The notes beneath the pieces are model-generated. The model was given only the letters and a program-made list of their open reading frames with translations, had not been told where the DNA came from and ran no database searches. Shown piece after piece: positions 24,033 through 32,256 of a stretch of DNA of 34,279 bases (position 1 is the first letter of the stretch; each line of letters starts with the position of its first letter). This DNA comes from Promethearchaeia archaeon. GTDB taxonomy: Archaea > Asgardarchaeota > Lokiarchaeia > Sigyniarchaeales > SOKP01. The DNA lies in NCBI GenBank assembly GCA_029856235.1, contig JAHQWP010000091.1, forward strand, positions 1 to 34,279, read 5' to 3'. Made by a program: the position numbers and the translations under genes.

Positions 24033-24992
24033 TTAAATTAAAGCGGTCCATGGGAGATTGACCGTTACATTCAAATTAATGAGGATTGAAGCATAAATTG
24101 TAGCAAACGAGATTTTAAGTGCAAAAGTCGCATCTGTGGTAGCTATTCCCACTATATAGGCTGGGTCCATTACAAGCGTTATGTTATTATTGATATTATT
24201 TGTGAAAGAATGAAACGTGCTAAAATAGTTATTTAGCGATCCTCCTACTTTAACTCCTACAGGAAGTACGGATTCATTCGCGCTAGCTACTGTGTGAAAT
24301 TCTGCGTCGATATAGACATCATAAATCGCGTAAAAACCTTGGTTGTCGAGATCAAAAGTAATTGTGATATTAATACTATCGTCAATCGGATCAAGAGGAG
24401 TACCCCCAGCATCCCAATCTAAATCAAAAGTGGGATGAAATTGAAAACTGAGATTCATTCCGCTATATACGATGCTGCCAAGATACCCCAATATTACAAG
24501 GCTCATAGTTATTCCCAGAACTTTAAAGAGTTTACTAAGTTTAACTTTCGCGCGATATTCCTTATTTTTTCGTAATTCTATTGCTTCGATTAGGTATTGC
24601 ATTGCTCTAATCCCGGATGAAGCTAATAATAGCCAAGCAATAAACTGTAAACCTAAAAGCACCTGAAGCGAACCAGGAATATCGATTGAATATGTTCCCA
24701 ATTGCACTCCAGGAGTAAACCCCCCGAAAAGATAGAAGAGATAAAGACCGGAATATACTGTAGAACCAAACGCAATTAAGCGATTTGCTGAAGTATCTTT
24801 AGGGTAAGCATGCCGTAACATGGCAAAAACGGTTCCAATAATTCCAATAATGATTATGGTTGTTTTAAATTCTTGGCTAAAGGTCATAAGATTTAACATG
24901 TCGATTACTTCGAAGAGAATTAGCGGTAGGGCAATGTAGAAAATTGCGTTTAAAATCCCATGCAAGATCATTTTAGTTACTTGAATAGCCAT
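24033..24992 (-). CDS. Membrane protein with C-terminal extracytoplasmic domain, unknown family
   Basis: A 319-residue protein with five predicted helices at about 9-30, 43-61, 73-92, 108-128 and 155-178, followed by about 140 residues of beta-rich, Asn-rich sequence (NITITFDLDNQGFYAIYDVYI; LNNYFSTFHSF) that should lie outside the cell. The basic loop IELRKNKEYRAKVKLSK between helices 4 and 5 fits the cytoplasmic side. The outer domain recalls LEA-14/WHy-like or CARDB beta-sandwiches in its F-D-L-D-N-Q-G pattern, but no family is claimed. AAGGTTA precedes the ATG. A small anchored protein follows upstream on the same strand. Confidence 0.75.
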   Translation of the reverse strand: MAIQVTKMILHGILNAIFYIALPLILFEVIDMLNLMTFSQEFKTTIIIIGIIGTVFAMLRHAYPKDTSANRLIAFGSTVYSGLYLFYLFGGFTPGVQLGTYSIDIPGSLQVLLGLQFIAWLLLASSGIRAMQYLIEAIELRKNKEYRAKVKLSKLFKVLGITMSLVILGYLGSIVYSGMNLSFQFHPTFDLDWDAGGTPLDPIDDSINITITFDLDNQGFYAIYDVYIDAEFHTVASANESVLPVGVKVGGSLNNYFSTFHSFTNNINNNITLVMDPAYIVGIATTDATFALKISFATIYASILINLNVTVNLPWTALI

Positions 24993-25174
24993 AGGTTTTA
25001 ACCTTTTTTTAATAGTAAAAGTAGTTATGATAAATTTACTTTAAAGAGTTCATAACATTTCTACTACTTAAATTTCTCTTATTGTTATTATTATATCATT
25101 TTTCATTAATAAAATGCAGTTTGTTAATTTATTAGCTTAATAAGTCCTATCTAAAAGAATAGTCAGAAATTTAA

Positions 25175-25672
25175 TTAATCTGTTCTATGAATTGTCTGAT
25201 TAACAGCCTTTATACAAAAACCAAAATCTATATCATTTAGTTTGACAATAACATCCACAAAAATACCAGGTCCCCATTTTGGTCCATTTCGAAAAACCAT
25301 TTCTAAAGTATTGCCATTCACCGAATATTCTTCTGTAGGTAACGTTGAAATAATGTTTAGCTCATCTATTAACCACAGGCGCTCAATTTTTGTCGATAAG
25401 GGAAAGTCTTCTACACCTAACGCATGAATCCGTATAATAACAATTAAAGGTTTACCATCTGGAGGTGAAATTGGCATAAAATCACGCCACATATAGGTCT
25501 CTAAAGAATATGTTATATTATTAACATTAACTTCTTCTAAAGCTGAAAATATGCATGGTTCAGTATAATATTCCCATCCAGAGTCTGGGGAAGGCCAAAT
25601 ATAAACTAATAAAACAGTGGTAAGTACTGAAAAACCAACAAGCACTAGGACTAATCCAATTCTTTTCCTCAA
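25175..25672 (-). CDS. Membrane-anchored extracytoplasmic protein, unknown family
   Basis: A 165-residue protein with an N-terminal hydrophobic segment (RIGLVLVLVGFSVLTTVLLVYIW) that is a signal anchor or signal peptide. The rest is soluble and beta-rich, with several aromatic residues and two cysteines (EPCIFSALEE and FGFCIKAVN) that might pair. It starts at a TTG (25672) preceded by AAAGGAT; no other start fits. No family was recognised. It lies between the membrane protein at 24033 and the MFS gene on the same strand, but the gaps (182 and 264 bases) suggest separate transcripts. Confidence 0.65.
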   Translation of the reverse strand: MRKRIGLVLVLVGFSVLTTVLLVYIWPSPDSGWEYYTEPCIFSALEEVNVNNITYSLETYMWRDFMPISPPDGKPLIVIIRIHALGVEDFPLSTKIERLWLIDELNIISTLPTEEYSVNGNTLEMVFRNGPKWGPGIFVDVIVKLNDIDFGFCIKAVNQTIHRTD

Positions 25673-25827
25673 CTGATTAAATATCCTTTTAATTTTTATT
25701 CTACAAACAAGATAGAAAGAAATTTAAAATTTTCTCAAAATATCTCAAACATTTTTGATATATAAAATAAAGTCTTACATCTTTACTTAAATAATCTACC
25801 CTTGACTATTTGAGTTTAGATAATCTT

Positions 25828-25854
25828 CGTGAAAGCTGAGTTTCACGCTGAAAC
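25828..25854. repeat. Two overlapping, mutually exclusive inverted repeats
   Basis: CGTGAAAGCTGAGTTTCACG (25828-25847) is a perfect 7-base inverted repeat with a 6-base loop. GTTTCACGCTGAAAC (25840-25854) is a perfect 6-base inverted repeat that shares its bases. Only one hairpin can form at a time. The site lies between the MFS gene stop and the next gene on the minus strand. Confidence 0.5.
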
Positions 25855-25936
25855 ATATATGTACTCATATTATCCTCATATTATGGAGATGATATAACAA
25901 ACAAGTTCTATTTTTTTAATAAAAAAATTATAAATT

Positions 25937-27157
25937 TTAATCTTCTGAAAGTGGATTTTCTTTACTTCGAAATGGTTTTATAAATGCCCATCGCCATATG
26001 ATAAAAATAAGCGAGAAAATGATTGCTGATAAGAGAGGGAGTATTTGTGGAGGTAAATATTGTAAGATTAATCCACCAAGAATTGGAGTTATTATCTGAG
26101 CAATACTATTTAATGCATTATTTACTCCAAGTAAACTACCAGTTTCTTCCCTTTTAACTACTTTTGTTAGCTTACTGGTGAGAATGGGGCGAGTTACACC
26201 TGTTCCAAAAGCTAAAAAGGAAATGGGGATAAATACGATCCAGAAGTTAGTAGTAAATATAAGAAACGCCATCGTGAAAAACAACGCAAAAATACCTAAT
26301 TTCAGAGTCGTATTTTCGCTTACTTTCTTCAATATTGGGGTGATAAGAACGCTTTGAAATATGACTCTAAGAACGCCTATCCAAGCCATATAAAATATGA
26401 GTTGTTGGGCAGTAAATTTGAGATAGGTTGTAGTATATAGAGCAAATGTGGATATAAAGAGGAAAAATCCGAAACTATACATGAAGAATGCTATTAAAAT
26501 GCCTCGCGTTTCAGCGGACTTAAAGTAACGCTTAGTTTCCTTAATAGGGATGATATCTCCAAGCTTTAAACTAATTTTTTCCTCTTTTTGCGTTATTGAT
26601 TCGGGTAAAAATATGGCTACTAAAACAATAGAGAGAAGGCTAATCCCAGCTGCAAAGAAAAATGGAGCTGAAAAGTTAATGAGTAATAGCACACCTCCAA
26701 TCATAGGTCCAAAAATTAGTCCCGCACCAAAAACTGCGCTGGAATAACCATATGTTTTAGTTCTTTGTTTTTGAGTCGTCACATCGCTAATATATGCTTG
26801 AGTAACCGTCATGTTACTTCCTAGAAGTCCGTCTACAAGACGCGCAGCAACGAGTATCCAAACATTTGAAGCTGTTCCAAGAAGAAAAAATCCTATAAGA
26901 GTGCTCGTTTGACTGAATAAGAGTAATGGTTTTCTTCCAAATCTGTCGCTAAGTTTACCGGTAATTGGACTGGCAAAAAGTTGACATAAACTAAAAATAC
27001 TTAGAATTAATCCTACTTGTAACTCATTCAAACCTAAATTTGTTCCTAAAATCGGAATTAGGGGCATCACGCTACTGAATCCCAAAATTTCTGTAAATTG
27101 AATCAAGAAAATGATTAAAAGGCGTTTATCGAATTTTTCCTCTGGATTAGTTGGCAT
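25937..27157 (-). CDS. MFS transporter, DHA1/TetA-like
   Basis: A 12-helix major facilitator superfamily protein of 406 residues. Motif A is present after helix 2 as GKLSDRFGRKPLLL, and VAARLVDGLLGSNMTVTQAYISD is typical of drug:H+ antiporters of the TetA/Bmr group. A charged central loop (PESITQKEEKISLKL...) separates the two six-helix halves; the second half has a weaker motif A-like stretch (VLRVIFQSVLITPILKKVS). The role is probably export of a small lipophilic compound; substrate unknown. It is monocistronic. Confidence 0.88.
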   Translation of the reverse strand: MPTNPEEKFDKRLLIIFLIQFTEILGFSSVMPLIPILGTNLGLNELQVGLILSIFSLCQLFASPITGKLSDRFGRKPLLLFSQTSTLIGFFLLGTASNVWILVAARLVDGLLGSNMTVTQAYISDVTTQKQRTKTYGYSSAVFGAGLIFGPMIGGVLLLINFSAPFFFAAGISLLSIVLVAIFLPESITQKEEKISLKLGDIIPIKETKRYFKSAETRGILIAFFMYSFGFFLFISTFALYTTTYLKFTAQQLIFYMAWIGVLRVIFQSVLITPILKKVSENTTLKLGIFALFFTMAFLIFTTNFWIVFIPISFLAFGTGVTRPILTSKLTKVVKREETGSLLGVNNALNSIAQIITPILGGLILQYLPPQILPLLSAIIFSLIFIIWRWAFIKPFRSKENPLSED

Positions 27158-27323
27158 CGAACTAATAACGTTTCACATCAAAAATTTAAATCTAAAATTA
27201 GCTTTTATAGGAGAGAGATGTAAATAAATTAAGTTTTATGTCTATATATTATCAATTTTTGACCATTTTTATTAGATTACCATTATGGAGTAAAATTATA
27301 TAGTTAAAAAATAATCTTATTAT

Positions 27324-27698
27324 ATGCATAAAGATGAAGTAGAGCTTTTTCTTAAGCGAGCTGGAAACTTTTTAGATGGAGCGAAAGAGAGATTTCAAAA
27401 AGAAGATTGCGATTTAACATGTTTTATGGCAGAACAATCTGTTCAACTTATAACGAAAGCCATTATCCTTGAAAAAGGAGGAGAATTACCCAAAACTCAT
27501 TCAATTAGAAAATTATTTGCAATACTTTATTAATTAACAGAACACAAGGCGTTTAAATATGATAGAAAAGCTCTACTCTTCCTTGAAAGCGCTTACTTAA
27601 GCTCTCGATATTTTAGTTTTACTTATGAGAAGGAAGATGCTGAAGAAGCAATAAAAATTGCAGAAGAAATAAAGAGTATTATAAAAAATGTTAGATAG
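27324..27698 (+). pseudogene. HEPN-domain protein interrupted by an in-frame TAA
   Basis: The first 69 codons read as a HEPN domain: LKRAGNFLDGAKERFQ, FMAEQSVQLITKAIILEKGG and PKTHSIRKLF, as in PF05168-type proteins. At 27531-27533 a TAA interrupts the frame, but the same frame continues without shift as LTEHKAFKYDRKALLFLESAYLSSRYFSFTYEKED... to a TAG at 27696-27698, giving the expected full length of about 124 residues and the family Y-x-x-S-R-Y motif. The end overlaps the MNT-nucleotidyltransferase start by 11 bases. It is the HEPN toxin half of a HEPN/MNT pair, recently inactivated, or a reading or assembly error. Confidence 0.75.
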
Positions 27699-28038
27699 AA
27701 TGATTAATACGAAAGAAATGATTAGAAATCATAAAGAATATTTGAAAAGAATCGATAAAAATATCAAACTCGTTTTAAAAGAAGCTCAGATATTCCTATT
27801 TGGGAGTATTATTGAAGGAAATTTAGTAGCTGCCAGCGATATTGATATACTAATCATTGCGGATATTCCTAAAAAACATTTAAAAAGAGCTGAAATAATA
27901 GCAGACATAGAAGAAAAATCGGGATTACCTCTTAGTCATCCATTTGAATTTCATTTGTTAACTCAAGAAGAATTTGATAAATGGATTGAGATTTATAAGA
28001 TCAAATTTGAGGATATCTCCTCTTATCTTTATACTTAG
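27688..28038 (+). CDS. MNT-type minimal nucleotidyltransferase (antitoxin of a HEPN/MNT pair)
   Basis: A 116-residue DNA polymerase beta-like nucleotidyltransferase. The signature FLFGSIIEGNLVAASDIDILI (G-S then D-x-D) is intact near residues 37-56. In the known HEPN/MNT modules the MNT protein adds AMP to the HEPN ribonuclease and neutralises it. Its ATG lies inside the last codons of the HEPN frame, the usual overlap for these pairs. The gene is open throughout, while its HEPN partner carries a stop codon, so it may be a remnant antitoxin. Confidence 0.85.
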   Translation: MLDRMINTKEMIRNHKEYLKRIDKNIKLVLKEAQIFLFGSIIEGNLVAASDIDILIIADIPKKHLKRAEIIADIEEKSGLPLSHPFEFHLLTQEEFDKWIEIYKIKFEDISSYLYT

Positions 28039-28060
28039 AGTAAAAAAAAGGTAAAAAAAA

Positions 28061-28213
28061 TTAATTTTTCTCTTTCGATTTCGCTTTTCGAACTAGGTTT
28101 AGTTCAAAGGGTAGATTATCCCACATCGCTTTGCAAGTTTCTGGATTTTTTTCCCGTAATAGTCTTAATTTTACTTAAGCAATTTTTTCATTTTCTATTA
28201 TGATGCATTCCAT
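28061..28213 (-). pseudogene. Fragment of a cyclophilin-like (DUF369/DUF3830-type) gene
   Basis: On the minus strand ATG 28213 opens MECIIIENEKIA, then TAA at 28175-28177, then in the same frame VKLRLLREKNPETCKAMWDNLPF and a basic tail to TAA 28061. The pattern N-P-E-T-C-K-A-x-W-x-x-L-P-F is the N-terminal signature of small archaeal cyclophilin-like proteins. The rest of that domain (about 80 residues) is missing, so this is a truncated and interrupted remnant. Family assignment is from memory of the motif. Confidence 0.5.
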
Positions 28214-28239
28214 TCTAATCACAACAATTTTAAATAATT

Positions 28240-29415
28240 TTAGTTAATTTGGATCGGATATTTACCATATTTATTTAATGTTTCGTGCATAACAAGAAAA
28301 TTTTCTAATTTAACTGCGGGATTTATACTATGCCCTGAGCTAAGGATAAATCCGCCTTCTGGAGCTAGTTTATCTATCAGTTCCTTAACATAATTTCTAA
28401 TAACTTCTGGAGGTTGGTCTGCTAAATCTTGAGGAGAAACATTCCCTACAAAAGTAATTTGGCCCCCATATTTCTCGTGCAATTTAAAGATATTGAATTC
28501 TGGATTGGCGGTCGTAGGTTCAATCGGATGGATTGCATCAACTCCACATTTAATGATATCTTCAAATATAGTAATTATATCTCCACAACTATGTAAAAAG
28601 AATTTTAAGCCTCCTTTATGCGCGGTTTCACACATTCGTTTTAGCCATGGAAAGACATATTTATGATAATTGCGTGGAGCCATTAATAAGCCTGATTTAA
28701 ATCCATAATCGTCTCCCATTAAAACAATGCCATCTTCCCCCCAATCAATTAGACGTTTAATCAGTTCAACTTGAAATTTACCTCTTTCATCGAAAATTTG
28801 CTTAATGATTTTAGGTCGAGCTAACATCCTGCTAAATTCTTGTAAACCGAAACACTGCCATGACGATTCTAATAATCCACAAAATGAAGGCATAACATAC
28901 ACTTTTCCTTTATATTTTTCTTCAATAAGCTTACCTGCTCTATATACGGACTCTCTTTTTGGATCGTCAGGATCTGGTTTGGGGAACGATTCGTAATCCT
29001 CAAAGTCCTCAAAATAACCTTTCATATAATAAAGGATATCCATATTATCAGAGGGATTTTTCTTAAAATGCATCACCCTACCGACATCATCTATTATTCC
29101 TTCTCTTATGTATTCTACTGGATAGTTAGTTAAATAAAGAGAGAATAAATCTATACCTGCATTTAGGCAGAGTTCAATTCCCGGAGTAAGGGTGTCTGCT
29201 AGTTTACTCGATTTATCAATAAATTTCTTAAGCAGAGCCGTATCTCCCTTAACAAGGTCGTAGGTCTTTCGCAACAAATCTCCGTTCCCTTGATAACCAT
29301 ATTTAAGATCGTAATGCTCATAAACCTTCAAATTATCTATTGCAATTTCAAAGGAAGGCACTCTGTCTGGTTCTTCATGGCGAATGCTTTTTAAGATTCT
29401 TTCTTTAGCATCCAT
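28240..29415 (-). CDS. Uroporphyrinogen-decarboxylase-family methyltransferase (MtaA/CmuA-like)
   Basis: A 391-residue UroD-fold protein. The start MDAKERILKSIRHEEPDRVP is the standard family N-terminus. FFLHSCGDI near residue 290 carries the H-x-C zinc motif found in corrinoid-linked methyltransferases rather than in true heme UroD, and the C-terminus has GGFILSSGHSINPAVKLEN. VLMGDDYGFKSGLLMAPRNYHKYVFPWLKRM is also typical. It probably transfers a methyl group from a corrinoid protein to a thiol such as coenzyme M, or from a methyl donor to a corrinoid. No corrinoid protein is encoded beside it, so the partner is unknown. Confidence 0.85.
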   Translation of the reverse strand: MDAKERILKSIRHEEPDRVPSFEIAIDNLKVYEHYDLKYGYQGNGDLLRKTYDLVKGDTALLKKFIDKSSKLADTLTPGIELCLNAGIDLFSLYLTNYPVEYIREGIIDDVGRVMHFKKNPSDNMDILYYMKGYFEDFEDYESFPKPDPDDPKRESVYRAGKLIEEKYKGKVYVMPSFCGLLESSWQCFGLQEFSRMLARPKIIKQIFDERGKFQVELIKRLIDWGEDGIVLMGDDYGFKSGLLMAPRNYHKYVFPWLKRMCETAHKGGLKFFLHSCGDIITIFEDIIKCGVDAIHPIEPTTANPEFNIFKLHEKYGGQITFVGNVSPQDLADQPPEVIRNYVKELIDKLAPEGGFILSSGHSINPAVKLENFLVMHETLNKYGKYPIQIN

Positions 29416-29500
29416 TATAATTAGTTTAAAGGTATGAATTATTAAATATAATTTGAATTGTAGAAATAAAAACCGTAAGTAGATTAATAAATTGCCAAAC

Positions 29501-29507
29501 TTATATA
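29501..29507 (+). promoter_or_regulatory. Possible TATA box for the LVIVD gene
   Basis: TTATATA lies about 27-33 bases before ATG 29534. If used, the transcript would have a very short leader. Tentative in this AT-rich DNA. Confidence 0.3.
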
Positions 29508-29533
29508 ACTCTAAAATAAGTTAAGTGAATATT

Positions 29534-30664
29534 ATGATACTCTTAAAGAACTCGTTTAAATTTCCTAACAAAAAAATTCGAAAAACGGTTTCCATTACTC
29601 TCGTTCTTTTTACGCTTATATCTCCTGCATTTTTCTTAAATTCTCGGGCTCAAACAGCCCAAAGATTATATTTAAATAGGGTTGGTTTCATTGATTTAGA
29701 GGTTGGATACGATGTTCACATAGTTGGGAATCATGCTTATGTAACAAATAATGAAGGTTTGATGATAATAGATATTCAAGATCCTCACAATCCTCAAAAA
29801 GTAGGAGAAGTACTTTCTGGAGGGGCGCTAGGCGTTGAAGTTGAAAGTAATATAGCGTATATTGCGTCAGTAACAGGTGGATTTATTATCTCAAATGTAT
29901 CAAGTCCGAGTAACCCCCAATTAGTAGGACAGAACAGCGTCGGAGGGGCAATCAGAATTGCTGTTTCAGGTTCACGTGCGTACATAACGTATTTTGGAGG
30001 AGGATTTAAGATCTTTAACATCAGCGATCTTACGAACCCTACTTTTTTAGGGGAGTATATCGATACAAGAAGTGATGCTATAGAAATTAAAGATAACTTT
30101 GTTTATTTCGCTAATGCGGAAGTTGGTTTGAAAGTGGTTAATGTTTCTAATCCTAGTTCACCTCAACTTGTAACAATAATATCCCAAACAGGAGGGGCAA
30201 ATGACATCCATATCACGAACGATACTTTATATCTTGGATGTTGGGGAGCGGGTATAAGAGTAATTGATATTTCTAATCCGACATCACCGCAAATGCTTGA
30301 TTCTTACGATGATAACGATGGAGGAGAAGAATTAGGGGTAATAGAGAAAGATGGGTTTCTTTATGTTGCTGATAATTATGGGGTTGAATTATTCAATGTT
30401 AGCGATCCTACTGCAATTGTTGAAATTGCTGAACGGACGAGTGATGTGAGTGCTGCCCACGATATTGATGTTGATGAGGAATACATCTATGTTGCGCTGG
30501 GCGGCGGATTACTAATTCTTGAAATAAGTTCAACGCCTGAAAATGAAGATTCTGAGTTATTGTTTTATTTGATAATAATATTGGCGGTATCTGTTACAAT
30601 AGTGGTAATTTCAAGCATAATTTATTTCAAGATACTCAAACCAAGAAAAAGATATATATCTTAA
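29534..30664 (+). CDS. Membrane-anchored LVIVD-repeat beta-propeller
   Basis: A surface protein of about 376 residues. An N-terminal signal (KTVSITLVLFTLISPAFFL then NSRA) leads into six or seven LVIVD repeats of about 41 residues, each with a Y-V/I-x-x-x-x-x-G-x-x-I-x-D/N-I/V-S-x-P-x-x-P-x-x-V unit (LMIIDIQDPHNPQKVG, FIISNVSSPSNPQLVG, VIDISNPTSPQML). A C-terminal helix (LLFYLIIILAVSVTIVVISSIIYF) with a basic tail KPRKRYIS anchors it, propeller outside. The track starts at GTG 29525, but that lies in AAGTGA, a ribosome-binding site for ATG 29534. The role may be adhesion or binding of a surface partner; ligand unknown. Confidence 0.85.
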   Translation: MILLKNSFKFPNKKIRKTVSITLVLFTLISPAFFLNSRAQTAQRLYLNRVGFIDLEVGYDVHIVGNHAYVTNNEGLMIIDIQDPHNPQKVGEVLSGGALGVEVESNIAYIASVTGGFIISNVSSPSNPQLVGQNSVGGAIRIAVSGSRAYITYFGGGFKIFNISDLTNPTFLGEYIDTRSDAIEIKDNFVYFANAEVGLKVVNVSNPSSPQLVTIISQTGGANDIHITNDTLYLGCWGAGIRVIDISNPTSPQMLDSYDDNDGGEELGVIEKDGFLYVADNYGVELFNVSDPTAIVEIAERTSDVSAAHDIDVDEEYIYVALGGGLLILEISSTPENEDSELLFYLIIILAVSVTIVVISSIIYFKILKPRKRYIS

Positions 30665-30692
30665 ACGAATAAGAAAAAGAAGAAAATTAACT

Positions 30693-31421
30693 TTAAAATA
30701 GAAGTTCTTCTCCCACTTTAATTTCGTGGTATTTTTCAGGATATTTTACTTTTAAAATATCATTATATTTAGTACAATGACATGCTCCAATAAATTTTAA
30801 TGAATTTAAAGTCGAAAAAACTCTGGTATTGTGAAGCCCTCCAATAATTACTTCAATATTTCCTCGATTTGGAAAAGCATTGAAGATCTCGTTCAAGCCA
30901 GGATGGCAACATCCAACAAGTAAAATTCCCTTATCTTCGCGTGTTTTTAATAGCAGTGATTGTTCCTTTAAGTAATTTCCCAATTGACCCGTTAAGTATA
31001 CATTCTTTTCAATCTCTGTAACTTCACTGACACCATAAACCTTAGACAAGGGATATTTTCTGTTGTAGGTAATTTGATTTTCTACAGGAACATAGATTTC
31101 TAAATCATTATTTGCATCATAAATATTTTCTAAACCTTTAGTATGCTCTGGATGATTATGAGAAATTACTACCTTTGAGATATCAGCAACATCAATTCTT
31201 AATTGGCTCAAATTATGAAGTAAAACATCTCCATCACTACCTGTATCAAAAAGAATATAACTACCTGTTTCTACATTATAAATTAAGGCAGCAAATCCAA
31301 AAGAGGAAATAAATCCTTCAAGACTTTTACCCTGATTGAAGAGAATGTTAATGTAGAAATTCTCTAAATCTAAATATTTTTCCGTGATCTGCATTATAAT
31401 TATAAACTTGAAAAAATCCAT
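30693..31421 (-). CDS. MBL-fold metallohydrolase, dihydropterin-synthase-like
   Basis: A metallo-beta-lactamase-fold protein of up to 242 residues. Metal ligands are visible in SHNHPEHTKGL (H-x-H-x-x-H variant), LVGCCHPGLNEIF, IGGLHNTRVF and GACHCTKYN. ILFDTGSDGDVLLHNL is the usual strand before them. The G-C-x-H-P-G-x-x-x-I motif is that of the 7,8-dihydropterin-6-methyl-4-(beta-D-ribofuranosyl)aminobenzene 5'-phosphate synthase group named in pterin (methanopterin-type) pathways, but many members have no known function. The start at 31421 adds a hydrophobic FFKFIIIM; ATG 31394 (MQITEKYLDLE) is a likelier start. It converges with the LVIVD gene. Confidence 0.82.
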   Translation of the reverse strand: MDFFKFIIIMQITEKYLDLENFYINILFNQGKSLEGFISSFGFAALIYNVETGSYILFDTGSDGDVLLHNLSQLRIDVADISKVVISHNHPEHTKGLENIYDANNDLEIYVPVENQITYNRKYPLSKVYGVSEVTEIEKNVYLTGQLGNYLKEQSLLLKTREDKGILLVGCCHPGLNEIFNAFPNRGNIEVIIGGLHNTRVFSTLNSLKFIGACHCTKYNDILKVKYPEKYHEIKVGEELLF

Positions 31422-31558
31422 TAGTAGTTTTTTAATACGAACTGTAAATGGAATCTTAGACTCTTTTTGAATTCTATCTTAATCTTTCTGTTTTCTTTTA
31501 CTTTTTAAAAAATTTTTAATTAGAAGCTATAAGTATATTTCTAAAGGTTGAAAAGATA

Positions 31559-32002
31559 ATGGTTCAAAAAAATTCAGATAAATTACCGAGTAATCCAATA
31601 GAAGCTCAAGGTTTACTAATAAAAGAAGTTTACAAAAAGTTCGGAAAGGAAGCACTACCTATTATAAAAAAGGTTTGTGGAAAACAAGGGCGTGCTTTAG
31701 GTTCAAAAATAATGAAAAAGTTACCAGATAATAAATTATCTACAGTAGCACGGGCTTTTTCCGAGAGCTTTAATCCTAATTCTGTTAAAATAATTTCAAT
31801 GTCAGATGAAACTTTTCACATTCAAGGTACAACATGCCCTTTTGGTCTTGAAAATACATCCAGGGCATTGTGTGAAGCCGTTATGGCAATCGATGAAGGG
31901 TATTTTCGCGAAGCAGTGAGCGATAAGATCGAACTTAAGATTCTTAAAACTGTTGCGGCAGGAGATTTACACTGTGATACAATTTACACTCTTAAAGAAT
32001 AA
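31559..32002 (+). CDS. Small protein resembling the ATC-hydrolase family
   Basis: A 147-residue soluble protein. After a helical N-terminus (LLIKEVYKKFGKEALPIIKKVCGKQGRALGSKI) the C-terminal half has spaced cysteines: GTTCPFGLENTSRALCEAVMAIDEGYFREAV and TVAAGDLHCDTIYTL. The pattern C-x(11)-C, an Asp, then G-D-x-x-C-D is that of the L-2-amino-thiazoline-4-carboxylate-hydrolase-like family (PF14196), though family identity is from memory and the activity of most members is unknown. AAAGGTTGA lies 8 bases before the ATG. It is alone on the + strand, with minus-strand genes on both sides. Confidence 0.55.
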   Translation: MVQKNSDKLPSNPIEAQGLLIKEVYKKFGKEALPIIKKVCGKQGRALGSKIMKKLPDNKLSTVARAFSESFNPNSVKIISMSDETFHIQGTTCPFGLENTSRALCEAVMAIDEGYFREAVSDKIELKILKTVAAGDLHCDTIYTLKE

Positions 32003-32063
32003 AGTGCTTATATAGGATTAAAAACAAGGAAGTAATAAATAAAATTAAAATTATGAATGGTAA

Positions 32064-32195
32064 TTGAGTTTCTCCATACTTCTCTTTCCAGATTGGATCG
32101 TTAATTTGTAATTCCCTTCTCTAAACTTTCCCAACAATAGATTTAGGAATTTCATTCATAATTTCGTTTTAAATTTGGTTTGGTGAGATGTGGCT
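32064..32195 (-). pseudogene. Remnant of an acyl-CoA ligase C-terminus
   Basis: On the minus strand the frame reads EIMNEIPKSIVGKV, TAG (32121-32123), RRELQINDPIWKEKYGETQ. This closely matches the last residues of the intact ligase at 32838 (EIIEEIPKSMVGKVQRRQL...DPLWKARYGATQ). The TAG replaces the Gln codon after the G-K-V motif (CAG to TAG), and a TAA precedes it near 32171. Upstream homology fades after PNQI. It is the decayed end of a paralogue on the same strand. Confidence 0.7.
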
Positions 32196-32203
32196 AACCT
32201 TCT

Positions 32204-32239
32204 AAAAGTAAATATCATTTATATTTTCAATTTACTTTT
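32204..32239 (-). promoter_or_regulatory. Candidate SECIS hairpin in the 3' UTR of the second UGA gene
   Basis: On the minus strand, 17 bases after the TAA, AAAAGTAAAT pairs perfectly with ATTTACTTTT across a 16-base A-rich loop. GGA precedes it and AGAAGG follows, and GTTTGG/CCAAAC can close further out. A GA is present on each side, but the geometry is not a clean kink-turn, so this is weaker than the element at 23336-23401. Confidence 0.35.
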
Positions 32240-32256
32240 TCCAAACATATTTTTTA

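Noticed and set aside
32121-32123. In-frame TAG as pyrrolysine
   Set aside because: The codon replaces a Gln CAG of the intact ligase copy and the fragment has further stops; it is a decayed gene.
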